From NCBI GenBank assembly GCA_020746875.1, contig JAGTJL010000016.1, positions 124,001 through 188,000 of the forward strand: DNA of 64,000 nt. Reading direction: 5' to 3'. Both the position numbers and the translations under genes were made by a program. This document shows, piece after piece, positions 54,839 through 64,000 of the stretch. The stretch comes from Rhexocercosporidium sp. MPI-PUGE-AT-0058. Its lineage: Eukaryota > Ascomycota > Leotiomycetes > Helotiales. The stretch's first letter is position 1. Each line of letters begins with the position of its first letter. The notes under the pieces are model-generated. The model was given only the letters and a program-made list of their open reading frames with translations, searched no databases and was not told the origin of the DNA.

Positions 54839-55125
54839 TAAAAAGATTTTATTCTTTTTACCTCTCTACTAGTTCCAGAACTGGTGTTAAATGGGAATTG
54901 AACCCACTGCACAGAGGATTTAAATCTGCATTCTCAACAAGGGGCCGGAGTATCGTTAAAGTTCCCGAAGCTGCCAACCTGAGACACGGTCGGTACCCAG
55001 AAACTCGCAGGATCAACAGATTTAGGGCAAATGTGACTTCGCGGCAGTGATTTTAAAGTCATTATCGCCAGCAATGATGACTTTAATTGTTTTGATCTCA
55101 CTACCGCTCCACCACATCCGCAACG
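54839..55125 (-). repeat. Dispersed repeat copy B (SINE-like, tRNA-box-containing)
   Basis: On the minus strand, 55104-55114 reads tggtggagcgg, fitting the A-box consensus TRGYNNARNNG, and 54893-54905 contains ggttcaattcc, fitting the B-box GGTTCRANYCC. The roughly 200-bp spacing is far beyond a normal tRNA gene, so this is not called a tRNA. It is followed by a tail ending in ttctggaact...aggtaaaaag. Confidence 0.65.
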
Positions 55126-56162
55126 TCACAGAAAACCTTATATCGCTCTATATATCCCAAGTGTTTGCTCGCTTAAGCAGATGCACTGCCGCATCCACGA
55201 CAATCCCCCCCTTATTCACCTTAAAAAGAATCTATCTCCGGCAATTCATCTTGACTAGAATAAAGCATGTTCTAAAGTGACAGAACGAAATCAAAACTTT
55301 CTTTTGTCTTATCCTTCCGCAGATCCATACTTAACTACTAGAATTCTGCCGTTGCTATAGCATAAGCGACCTCACGACCATCTCTGCTTTCCCAAATTGA
55401 GGCAATAACTAATAGCTAACAAGAAAATATGAGGCAATAGCTTTGAGTATTTTCTTATAATTTACTTCTGTTGCCGCCAACTTTATTGGACGCTCGTGGG
55501 ACTCTTTGTTGGCTAGAGATGACACGTTTTCTCGGAGTGGTAATACATGAGCAAGAAACGCCTATTTGGATTAAGTTGACTGTCAGCCACAGGATATTTC
55601 AAAGAGACAGAAGACTTGAAGTTAAAGACGAGACCCATTCGGGGTTGCGTTGTACGCGGTCGGGACTTTGCTAGGCTCCGCAGAAAATAGACTCTACTAA
55701 CGTGCGACGAAGCGGATCGGCGCTAGGATGGTGCTTCCTAGATCTGTTGATGGAAATATGTTCATTGTAGTAGACTAATAGACTAATAGACCTCGATAAC
55801 TGCATTTTTTGACACTGTGACGAAGTTCATTCATTTCTGGCATCAATCACGTTCCCCGACGGGTCTCAAGTCATGATGAAAGAAATCGTTAGGTTCCACG
55901 ACTAGTGAAAGCCTCTGGATGTTGTCAATATCACGACACTACTGTCACTACAAATTTACTGTCGTGCAAATGACAATTTCACTGAGATAATTAGGCCAAA
56001 AGCGGTGAGGTGACGTGACCTCTAAAGCCTCATCGTCACCGACCGCGCCGCCAGCAAAATATATCTCGCGCGCGCTCTTCGGACTTTCAATCCCCACCAC
56101 GATTCTCCAAACACCACACAACACCACAGAACAATATCAACAACCTCAGCAACGCCAACAAA

Positions 56163-57052
56163 ATGGAAGAACATGATCGTAGAAAGCTTCGCAAGCTTAC
56201 GCATGCCATCACGCCTCTTACCTCAGATTACATCAATGGAACTGCGAGTCATCTCACTCCTATCGGTATGCTACAAAGTCTCGCAAGACAGATGGGCTCT
56301 ATGCTGCCGCAATATGTGTTCTGGAGATTTGAAAAGTGGCCAGGAGATACCAACGTTGACTGGATTGCTGCCGTCTTGCTACGGGGCAAATATGTTTGGA
56401 CAAGTGACCGCCACAAAGTCAAGCTTGACGCCAAGATGCACGCCGCGGAGAGAGCCCTTGAGTGGTACTACTCCAGCAGCCCACAGCTTTTGGCACCAAC
56501 TGTTCCATCTGGCAGGATGAGAGCTCGCCCAGCTAGATACCCAAGATTGAAAGCTCACGCTGGCTTTGAGGTCGAGTTCGACTGGTCCGTTCCTGCACTG
56601 AAGAAGGTGGTGAGTTGCGTTCCCAACAATGTTTCCGCATCTTTCAAATTAAATCCAAGCTGACAGCCCATCTTAGACACGTAGAGAGTGGGTAGAATGG
56701 GAAAATGCACCGACGACATTCAAGGAGTTTTTCGTAAGCCATCAACTCAATAGAAGCTGAAGTAGTGCGAATATGCTGACATTTTTGACTTAAGCAACCC
56801 CAAGTCCTCCCCCAAACCTCCTCATCAACTTCCAAGCCATCTTCAAAGTCACGAAAAAAGCGGGCCGCGCCATCAAAGTCAATTTCCGGTTCTAGAACAA
56901 TCGCTTTCCCTCTCAATGCCCCATGCTCGGAATTGAACGCCCATTCTTCAACTGCCTCCTTCCTAAGCTTTGTCAACACCGAGATTGTGATTGATGTCCC
57001 CAAACCTACGACTCTGTACTCTGGTAGAAAGAGACAAGCTTCGGCGATGTAG
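56163..57052 (+). CDS. Hypothetical protein, three exons
   Basis: Exons 56163-56609, 56677-56733 and 56795-57052, all phase 0 (introns 67 and 61 nt, the second with a textbook ATGCTGAC branch), give 253 residues. The N-terminal two thirds look ordered: PIGMLQSLARQMGSMLPQYV, FWRFEKWPGDTNVDWIAAVL, HAAERALEWYYSSSP, VEFDWSVPALKKV, TREWVEWENAPTTFKEFF. The last 86 residues are Ser/Lys-rich with a possible nuclear signal (SKSRKKRAAPSKS). No family is recognised. A competing antisense open frame (about 56644-57160) exists but lacks an ATG. The gene lies 111 bp upstream of the next one on the same strand. Confidence 0.6.
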
Positions 57053-57163
57053 ACTGGGGTCCATGTAAAGCTTGCAACTGGCCCACTCCTTCCAATCAAG
57101 GCACTCGAATCCAATCCGCCATGCAGAAACAAGGATGCTGTACCGAATCTCCAGAATAACTCA

Positions 57164-58708
57164 ATGGCGGAGGCTCAGTTCTTGTCTCAGCTCTTGACAA
57201 GTCTGAAAGACCAAGGCTCAGAGGCATTTCTAGCAAATATGCGTCTGTTTTTTGAACACTTCAACGGAGGTATCGCCAAACAGGTCTCAAGCATGAGTAT
57301 GCGGGACGATATGGCCTTCGGAATCCTTCATGCAACATCAAAAGGGTATGGAGACCATTCGATTGGTGGTGATGGGCGAGTCTGGACCATAGCCGACAAA
57401 TTCCTCAAGCACACCAAGAATGCTGCCAAAAGACCCCATCCACACGCAGGAGAGCAAAGCAAATCTGGACGAACCTCGCAGACCTTGCACCCCCAAGCAC
57501 CCGGCGTTACGTTGCAAACCCCGAAACCTATCATCACGCCTTCTGAGAACCCACAAGCTGCGAATTGCTCTGTTAGCTATGCCGACTCATCCTCTGTGGT
57601 GGTACAGACAGACGCAAACCCAACTGCGAAAGATCAACCAAACTCTACCGCGATTGCATCAGAGTCATCCAGTGTTGTCCAAAATGCCAGTCCCCCTCTT
57701 CTCAGCAGTCCCTACAATCAAGTGATAAAGTATACTCCAAGGTTGAGTATGTCTCAGCTCGCCCACTCGTTGGCCCATAGTCCGCGACCGCAAAACAGCC
57801 ATACATCTTTGGCGCATGTATCGAGCAGTTCTGACGATAGCGAAGACGTTTCCATGTGTTCCGTTTTTGATGATGTAGCCTCTACGCCGGCCAAAGATTC
57901 CTCCTCTGTCCAAGATACCTATTCTCAGACATCAGTTACGCGACACTCTTCGGTACCACGTTCGTTGACTACCCCTCTTTCACCAAGTTCAGACTCTGCA
58001 GATCCTATGGACATCAGCCAAACCATTGATGACACAGCAGTTCGACAGTTGTCTGATCTACCTACCAATGCACTTGAGCAGAGCGATCAACAAACGGAGC
58101 AAGCTACCGGTCTAGATCCTGTCGCTTTCGAGACATCTTTAATGGACCTGGATGAAAATTCTAAGCTGGACATTGAGAAAGATTTGGATATGGCAGATTT
58201 GGACGAGCAGACGCAATCCTCTGATGAAGGAAAGCATGATGGCTTAGAGATGGATACCAAGTCCGATGGAGAGGAAGGTAGTCAGGATGGGGTCGACGAG
58301 AAGAGTGACCACGGAGATAGCGACGAGGAAGATGATGGCGGTCCTGGTTCTGGTTCTGGAGCAGCTGCTGTTTTATCCACCACTCACGACGACACCATGA
58401 CTGACGCTCCGCTCTTGGACTACGACTCGGGCTCAGACACCCTCTCTGACCCTCCGTCAGATCCAGAAGACCCTTTCGACGAGGAGCTGAGTGAAAGCGG
58501 GAGCCAGGGAGATGATGTGGAAGATGATGATGAAGAAGAGGGTGAAGAAGAGGATGGGGGAGAAGAGGATGGGGGAGAAGATGAAGAAGAGGGCGATGAT
58601 GACGAGGACTTGAATGACGATGACGCAGATAGCGAAGGACTTGGTCAGAGTGGGAAGCCTGACCAAGCACCTGATTCAGATGAGGAGTTGTCGGGCCTTG
58701 AAGTTTGA
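57164..58708 (+). CDS. Acidic-tailed protein of unknown function
   Basis: An uninterrupted 514-residue frame from ATG 57164. Residues 1-90 are ordered and helical (AQFLSQLLTSLKDQGSEAFL, MRLFFEHFNGGIAKQV, MAFGILHATSKGYG, VWTIADKFLKHTKNAAK). The middle is Ser/Thr/Pro-rich. From about 325 the composition becomes increasingly acidic, with long Asp/Glu tracts between about 450 and 490 and a short in-frame repeat (EEDGGEEDGGEDEEE), ending in PDSDEELSGLEV. Acidic tails of this kind are common in histone chaperones and other nuclear proteins, so a chromatin link is possible, but no known domain is recognised. Confidence 0.75.
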   Translation: MAEAQFLSQLLTSLKDQGSEAFLANMRLFFEHFNGGIAKQVSSMSMRDDMAFGILHATSKGYGDHSIGGDGRVWTIADKFLKHTKNAAKRPHPHAGEQSKSGRTSQTLHPQAPGVTLQTPKPIITPSENPQAANCSVSYADSSSVVVQTDANPTAKDQPNSTAIASESSSVVQNASPPLLSSPYNQVIKYTPRLSMSQLAHSLAHSPRPQNSHTSLAHVSSSSDDSEDVSMCSVFDDVASTPAKDSSSVQDTYSQTSVTRHSSVPRSLTTPLSPSSDSADPMDISQTIDDTAVRQLSDLPTNALEQSDQQTEQATGLDPVAFETSLMDLDENSKLDIEKDLDMADLDEQTQSSDEGKHDGLEMDTKSDGEEGSQDGVDEKSDHGDSDEEDDGGPGSGSGAAAVLSTTHDDTMTDAPLLDYDSGSDTLSDPPSDPEDPFDEELSESGSQGDDVEDDDEEEGEEEDGGEEDGGEDEEEGDDDEDLNDDDADSEGLGQSGKPDQAPDSDEELSGLEV

Positions 58709-61700
58709 TAGCTTTTTAGACTAGTACTATTGCATTTCACTTGTGATCTTGTCTTGGTGAGACAGCTAGTCTGCCTTACATTGTACATGATATGGAGAGT
58801 TTGTATCAATTTGTACTTTGATGATACTCAGATACCCTGCGTTCTGGGACATGATGATTTGATAGACAAGAAAGATCTTTGTACCTTAAGTGAATGAATA
58901 TATTGTACAGTCTCGCCCGTTCCTTGCCATGTTTGTCAGCCGGTTGAAGAAAAAGAGGACTGTGCCCTTTATTAAGGTAACATCTAGCTCGGTTTATGCT
59001 TAGATATAAGAGAAGGCTTCGTCAGAGCCATGCTTCAACTGGTCTCAAAGGAAGGCAATGAAGTATTTGGAGTGACAAAATTCTTGGGTTTTCTCTCATT
59101 TAAATCGATCCTGGAGCTCTCTTCTCCAGACAGTCTATGAAGACCCATGAGGTATAAAGGTACGTTCTTAAACTACTGACTTCTAATTTCGAGTTCAACA
59201 GAGATGATCCACCTGTGACTACCTCGTTAACTTCGTCAAGCTTGAAAAGAAGCCCAAGCCTTTAATATTTCCCCTTATTGTGAAATTCTAGTGGACGTGG
59301 TCTGCGAAAGTCAAACTGATAAGGTGACTAAATATAATGACAGACAAGTTCTGGGTGGTGGAATTCTTGAGGGTGCAGATTAGGTTGGAGTACGTTGCTT
59401 CCCCATATTATACGGAACATCAAACTACCTTCGCTACTGAGGCTCCATCAATCTTGGGAGAAAATATGAGATTGGCAAAGTAATAGCATATGGTTTTTAA
59501 ATGTGAATGCCCGTCAGAGTGGTAGAGTCAACCCTCGAATTGTTTCGGAATAGATGAAAGTCCACGAACCTCGGAACCTAGTTTGAGGAGACAAACAAGA
59601 CAGAAACATGTCACTTTTTCACATGTACGCTTACTTTCGGAATCTATCAGAATATAGCTGTCATTCGATGACCGATATTATGTCACATTCATTGCTTGTG
59701 TCCTGAGGTAGTGTCAACTCATGGCCCAGCACTACTTCAGAATAACCTCTCTTCTAGAGAGTTACTGGGCCACAGTCGTATTACCAGTCCTGCCGGAGGA
59801 AATCCTCTATCTATCATACAATGTTAAAATAGAGGTCAGGTCCTCGAGAAGGTAGCACCTTACCGACAGCTCACCATACCCACGGTCCGGCTCTCATGCA
59901 CGTTCTTGTCTGCAGGTCAAGAACTTCGGGAACGATAGGTGGATCCATATGTTCCAAACTCCCATCATTTTACCTACTAGGATAGAATTCTCACTTACGG
60001 ACCACTTGATGCTGTGGAGTTAAACCCGGTGTGACGCTTGACTATGTTGATGCTCCACTGTAATCAACAGCGTAGTCGGCGCTGCGACTTTCGCTGGGTG
60101 TCCTCTCTGTCTCAATTTCTTGATCCCGCTCACTGGATCTAGCCACATCTATTCCGAGAGACTGCATCACGCTCCTGCCTTGTTCGACCTCATACCTATC
60201 AGTCTTCTCTCCACAATCTTGGAGCGATATGGTCAAGATCGAAATGCTTTATTTGCTGTGCCACATTCCTCTCCATCGCATCACGAATAATTTTTTTACG
60301 CCAGGAACCTGTCATCCAGCATCGTGCCTATAATTGTGAAACCAGAGAGGTTGTACACTTTTACTTGGCGCAAGAATATCAGCCCTTACTCGGTATCTGT
60401 AACGTGGAGTTCGGTCCGCTTGCCTGATGAACAGAAAAATAAGCAGTACTATGGCTGCAGGACTAGTGGTCTAGACCATTTGTACTTCGATGAAATGTCT
60501 GAAGGATTTGGGGCTTGCAATACTGTCTGCTTTAGACCTGTACTAATTAATAACTCCTTGCCTTCAGTTTCAGCTCAGCGACTTCAATTGGGGTATCATG
60601 TCATTTTCGCAGCAGCACCAGAAAACTTCCTTCTGTAACTCTGCCGGCACATTCTTGTTCTTTCTGGGAAGAGTGGCAGGTCTAGCGCAGCGCACCTTTG
60701 TCTTGCCCCGCGCGTCAAAATCTATAAAGCTCGCTTAAATCCCCGGAGTAACAGCGAAACAAAACAAACGCGCAAACGAAAGCAAACGGTGCGTTTTCAG
60801 CGAAATAAAATGCCAAAAAATCAAAATTGGGCGCCATATTGATATTTTAACCTCTAATGAAGGAGCCACACCAGTATTTGCTTCTTCAAATCGGGAAGTG
60901 AACCCGATGTGGTTTTGAGGCCACAGTGCAGAGGATTTTTGCTGGAGAATTGAAGACAGTATGGACTCTACCGTTAGGAAGTGGTAGGGGACCGAAGCAC
61001 GCCCTTACACCTTGAAACAAGTATATGAACAGCGCTGACTTCTGTGCAGGGGGCAGAGGACATTTCCTCTGTACCAGTGCGAATGGGTATTACGCCGTCA
61101 TTGCAAGCGCGGCTTCATGGCTTCTGTTGGAGCAAGAACGATGAAAACTCATCTGGATTTTTTGCATTCCAACTCCACCAATTCACTGCACCCACTAGTC
61201 CATACCTCATTCTTGGAGGTAAGGGCATGTTATTTGGTTACGTAAACTAACCACTCTGTCTCGCTTAACAGGACAGCACGGCAACTCTCACCCAAACTCA
61301 ACCCGAGATCTGTAATCTCTTCTGTCTCTAATCTATCAATCTGCTGTTAGTATCTTTAATCAACCTGCCAGCGATGGGATATCTTTTAGAATTTGACACT
61401 TAGCTGACATTGCTTGTTTTGCCATAAGAAATCAATTTGATAAGTGGAACTTCACATGATGAACATTCTCTGCCCTGACTGCACAAAATTCCGCGTGCGG
61501 AGACACCAGGATATCATTCACTTCGTGCATTCCTTTTTTATAGACTGAGTCAATATACACCCTGTCTACGTCTCAAGGTATCTGCTTACAATAGGCTAAT
61601 GACGCTGGGCTATTTTCGATTCTCGATGCACCTGAGAAGAATTAGTGGACGTGAAGGTAAAAACTTTGGATACTGTGGGTGTTTGCAGTAAATCACTTTC

Positions 61701-63506
61701 TAAACTGCTGATAGATATCATTTAGGTCAGAGATAAGCTAATCTATATGGAGATAGTGGTATGATACTACAATAATATGTGTTTCGTCTTCTGAGATACA
61801 ATGCTAGTGTCAAGGTAATAGGCACCAACTTACGTGGAAGTGCCTGTGATTTAATTCGCCCAGCACAAACCAGCCCTTTACCGCTCCGGTGTCCAATGAT
61901 TTATGACGTCCTAATTGGACTAGCTCGCGATGAGGCGGCTCCAGAGCTTGTATTTAAACAACCTTTTTTCATGTTAACTGCAGAAAGGCAGACCTCAACA
62001 TTGTCCGGATTCTGAATTTGGTGCCTTGCCGTTCCCCTCCGAAATACTAACGCCTTACGATATTTCATGGCCTTGGCTATCTTGCTTCCTCAACTTTACT
62101 CTGCACAATGATCCTTACTCGAAGTAGCTTAGAGATAGCACTTGCTAGCTCACCAGTTGTCTGGGTCTAATTACCTAGGGTGAAGCATTTTGCTTGCCAA
62201 GACTAAAGTTAGCTACAGCAGACGTTTTCCCCAGGTAGACTTTGTCAACGTTTATGTAAAGTTCTTTCTCCTACTGGTTTGCTCCATTCTATGTACGGAT
62301 ACCATACTATATCCGGAAGAAAAATAAGTCACGCCCAGACGCGCACTTCAAAGCCTCTCCTTACGGGCGGTACGTTTATGTGAGTGGGTATGCTTAAAGA
62401 GCTATCGTGTGTATGTATCAAATTAAGAGAGTTGGAACCCGGCCTCATTGGCCTGGTGGTATGCTTTTGCGTTCTAGCTTCATAGCTATTTCTGTTTATT
62501 AACAGAACCGAGCGAGAGACAAATCGCGCACGTTTCGTCCCCCGGAAAGGATTCTTCATCGAATTCCAGGAGCCGAAACTTGGGGAGAGTTGGTAGCTTT
62601 GTAAAAATTTCGAACAGGCTGTCTCTATTCAAATGCACCTTTCAAGAAGAAAAGCATCTGGCTCTCTCTCATGGCCGGTCGAAGACATTTGATGACTTCC
62701 ACATTATATTCTATTTTCCTCCGAAATGGAGTTGAATCGTGCCAGTACAACACAAAAGCTCAAAGACTCCGAAGATTTCGACGATTTTAAGGTGATGTTA
62801 TGTTCCTAAGGAACACTTCAGAAAGCCTTCGTTTTGCAAGAGAGGTGTCCGCAACAATGCTTCACCAGTTGGAAGCACATCAATTCGACAAAAGTCCGTA
62901 GTGCAAAGTACTTTTCAGCACAAACTGGCGTATCTTAGGGTAGCGGGAAGAAAGTCCTCTCTTTTCACATGCCGAGACCCATTTCCAAGAGTCATGATGC
63001 AGAGGGACTGCGCAGACTACAACTAACCGCAGGAAACAATCTGTTATTCACGAGATGGTATTATTCTTTCAAACGCCGAGGAGTGTAAAGACCCTCAAGG
63101 TTTTCGGAACAACGAACGCCAAGCTGCACCACATCATCTCTCTTCTCAGCAGCCGTAGGCTAGAAATTCTTCCACGGTCCTGCCAACAACGAGAAGGAGA
63201 TCCCTCGCTTAAAGTCCCGGATCCACAAAAAGCGGAGAATGACAACAAAGAAAAACGTTCACAATACTTGTCACCAAGGCCGGCACCTCCTCTTCAGACG
63301 AAAAAGCCTGGATGAAACCTCAGGCCGAAGCACTGCGCCGATACTAGCCCGGCTTAGCTCCAGGGAAGTATATCCTCAACGAAACGCGCCCCGTCCCGTC
63401 GCGTCAGGAACTTTGTCAACAGCAACACAAACACGAACCCACACCCAAACACAAACACCACAACAACTTTCCAATCTCCAACTCCCAACCACAACCACTA
63501 TTGACA
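58709..63506. other. 4.8-kb gene desert
   Basis: No protein gene is supported. The longest frames (60324-60638 +, 61779-62015 +, 62329-62559 -) have no motif. A partial copy of the dispersed repeat lies at about 60811-60995. The stretch 63100-63506 is C/A-rich leader sequence (acacaaacacgaacccacac...) of the gene starting at 63507; long open frames seen there run out of phase with that gene. Confidence 0.45.
60811..60995 (-). repeat. Dispersed repeat copy C (partial, diverged)
   Basis: Shares with copies A and B, in the same order, a caaaaaatca tract, attttaacctct, ccacaccagta, a gggaagtgaaccc block (B-box-like on the minus strand) and gtgcagaggattttt. The A-box half seen in A and B is not found. 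Similarity is weaker and the borders are approximate. Confidence 0.45.
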
Positions 63507-64000
63507 ATGTCGGACACCGTCCGAATGTCAGACGCCACCATGTCCGATGCACCAGCACCAATCTTCCACCTCCCAACCACCGATCCCATCTTCACTCTCG
63601 TCGAGAGCAACTGCGGCAACAAGCGGCCCCTCAACGAATACCTCATCGGTCAAAAAGTCATCTTCAACGACTTCCTCCGGCCCTCGCAGCACGTCCGAAC
63701 CACCAAGATCACCGTTGGTCGGGAAGGCATCGACACGATCAAGATGCTAGGAGACATCAGCACCCGCGAGTACCTGCGAACCTGCCACAGAATCACGAGT
63801 GGCTTCCGCGGATGGATCTACTGCCGCTTATCGTACCGGTTCATGATCTTTGAGAGCACGAAGAATAAGTCAGATTTCACGCCCGAAGAAGCCCTGCGTG
63901 ATGCTTGCGACCAAGCGTTGTTGTGGATCTACTACCTCCGGCCGCGGAGCGAGTATCTTACGCAATTTACTCTCAAGAATCCCGAGAAGGTTATTCGTAT
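63507..64000 (+). CDS. Hypothetical protein, 3' end beyond the window
   Basis: From ATG 63507 an open frame continues to the last base without a stop: 164 complete codons. After a Met/Ser/Asp/Ala start come FHLPTTDPIFTLVESNCGNK, NEYLIGQKVIFNDFLRPS, ITVGREGIDTIKMLGDISTR, EYLRTCHRITSGFRGWIYC, RLSYRFMIFEST and ALLWIYYLRPRSEYL. This reads as an ordered soluble protein with mixed strands and helices. The family is not recognised. The GC-rich third codon positions match those of the strong genes here. The leader before it is the CA-rich type seen at other starts in this window. Confidence 0.75.
   Translation, partial: MSDTVRMSDATMSDAPAPIFHLPTTDPIFTLVESNCGNKRPLNEYLIGQKVIFNDFLRPSQHVRTTKITVGREGIDTIKMLGDISTREYLRTCHRITSGFRGWIYCRLSYRFMIFESTKNKSDFTPEEALRDACDQALLWIYYLRPRSEYLTQFTLKNPEKVIR

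Larger units (their letters stand above)
54184..56162. other. Intergenic region with two copies of a ~300-bp repeat
   Basis: No protein gene is supported. Repeat copies lie at 54479-54782 and 54839-55125 (annotated separately). The part 55300-56160 holds only short open frames; its last 100 bases (acaccacacaacaccacaga...) are the leader of the gene at 56163. Confidence 0.4.

Noticed and set aside
54839..55125. True tRNA gene with intron
   Set aside because: The A- and B-box-like words are about 200 bp apart and no cloverleaf can be drawn; repeated copies point to a dispersed repeat instead.
57338..58670. Minus-strand His/Ser-rich and Ile/Phe-rich frames
   Set aside because: Complementary shadows of the acidic and Ser-rich coding sequence of the 57164 gene.
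62430..62530. Possible tRNA (tggcctggtggtatgc resembles an A box)
   Set aside because: No B box, acceptor stem or anticodon arm could be found at a proper distance.
1..64000. CRISPR array, bacterial operons or ribosome-binding sites
   Set aside because: The introns, gene structure and protein families are those of a filamentous fungus; no regularly spaced repeats of CRISPR type were seen.

Overview
The window looks like nuclear DNA of a filamentous ascomycete (Pezizomycotina, possibly Leotiomycetes; the class is a guess). Genes are split by short introns, mostly 41-76 nt, with GT...CTAAC/CTGAC...AG signals. They are monocistronic on both strands and separated by long non-coding stretches. 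The content is typical of a mould: an AA9 lytic polysaccharide monooxygenase, a secreted T1-type ribonuclease, xylitol dehydrogenase, a GH2 beta-mannosidase, NmrA-like and SDR proteins, and a TPR-type NLR. No tRNA, rRNA or CRISPR was recognised. Exon coordinates were built by hand from frame continuity and splice signals, and should be treated as models.

Layout. 0-10 kb: a decayed amidohydrolase, a small membrane protein, a ribonuclease F1/T1, a DUF3632 protein, a DUF1810 protein and an aldo-keto reductase with a frameshift. 10-29 kb: AA9 LPMO, ROK1 RNA helicase, a Ser/Thr-rich surface-like protein, a 0.63-kb AT-rich element with terminal inverted repeats, xylitol dehydrogenase, beta-mannosidase and an NmrA-like protein, with a gene-poor stretch at 22.6-26.7 kb. 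29.5-35.7 kb: the most interesting part, a 6.2-kb segment bounded by about 0.5-kb inverted repeats and flanked by TA dinucleotides. It carries a divergent pair: an NB-ARC/TPR NLR, and a HeLo-like-domain protein whose C-terminal Gly/Asn/Phe-rich motif matches the N-terminus of the NLR. A pogo-type helix-turn-helix transposase remnant sits at its right end. 35.8-58.7 kb: a five-exon gene of unknown function directly beside that element, a D-2-hydroxyacid dehydrogenase, a 943-residue disordered protein, an unknown protein, a Rab4-like GTPase, an HSD10-like SDR, a second SDR-like protein, a dispersed repeat pair, a newly modelled three-exon gene and an acidic-tailed protein. 58.7-63.5 kb is a gene desert with a partial repeat copy. 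A gene running off the right edge starts at 63507.

How it fits together. Xylitol dehydrogenase, beta-mannosidase and the AA9 LPMO all serve plant-polysaccharide use, although they are not a cluster. The NLR and HeLo-like genes have the arrangement of a fungal amyloid-signalling, cell-death-type receptor/effector pair, here inside what looks like a mobile or formerly mobile unit.
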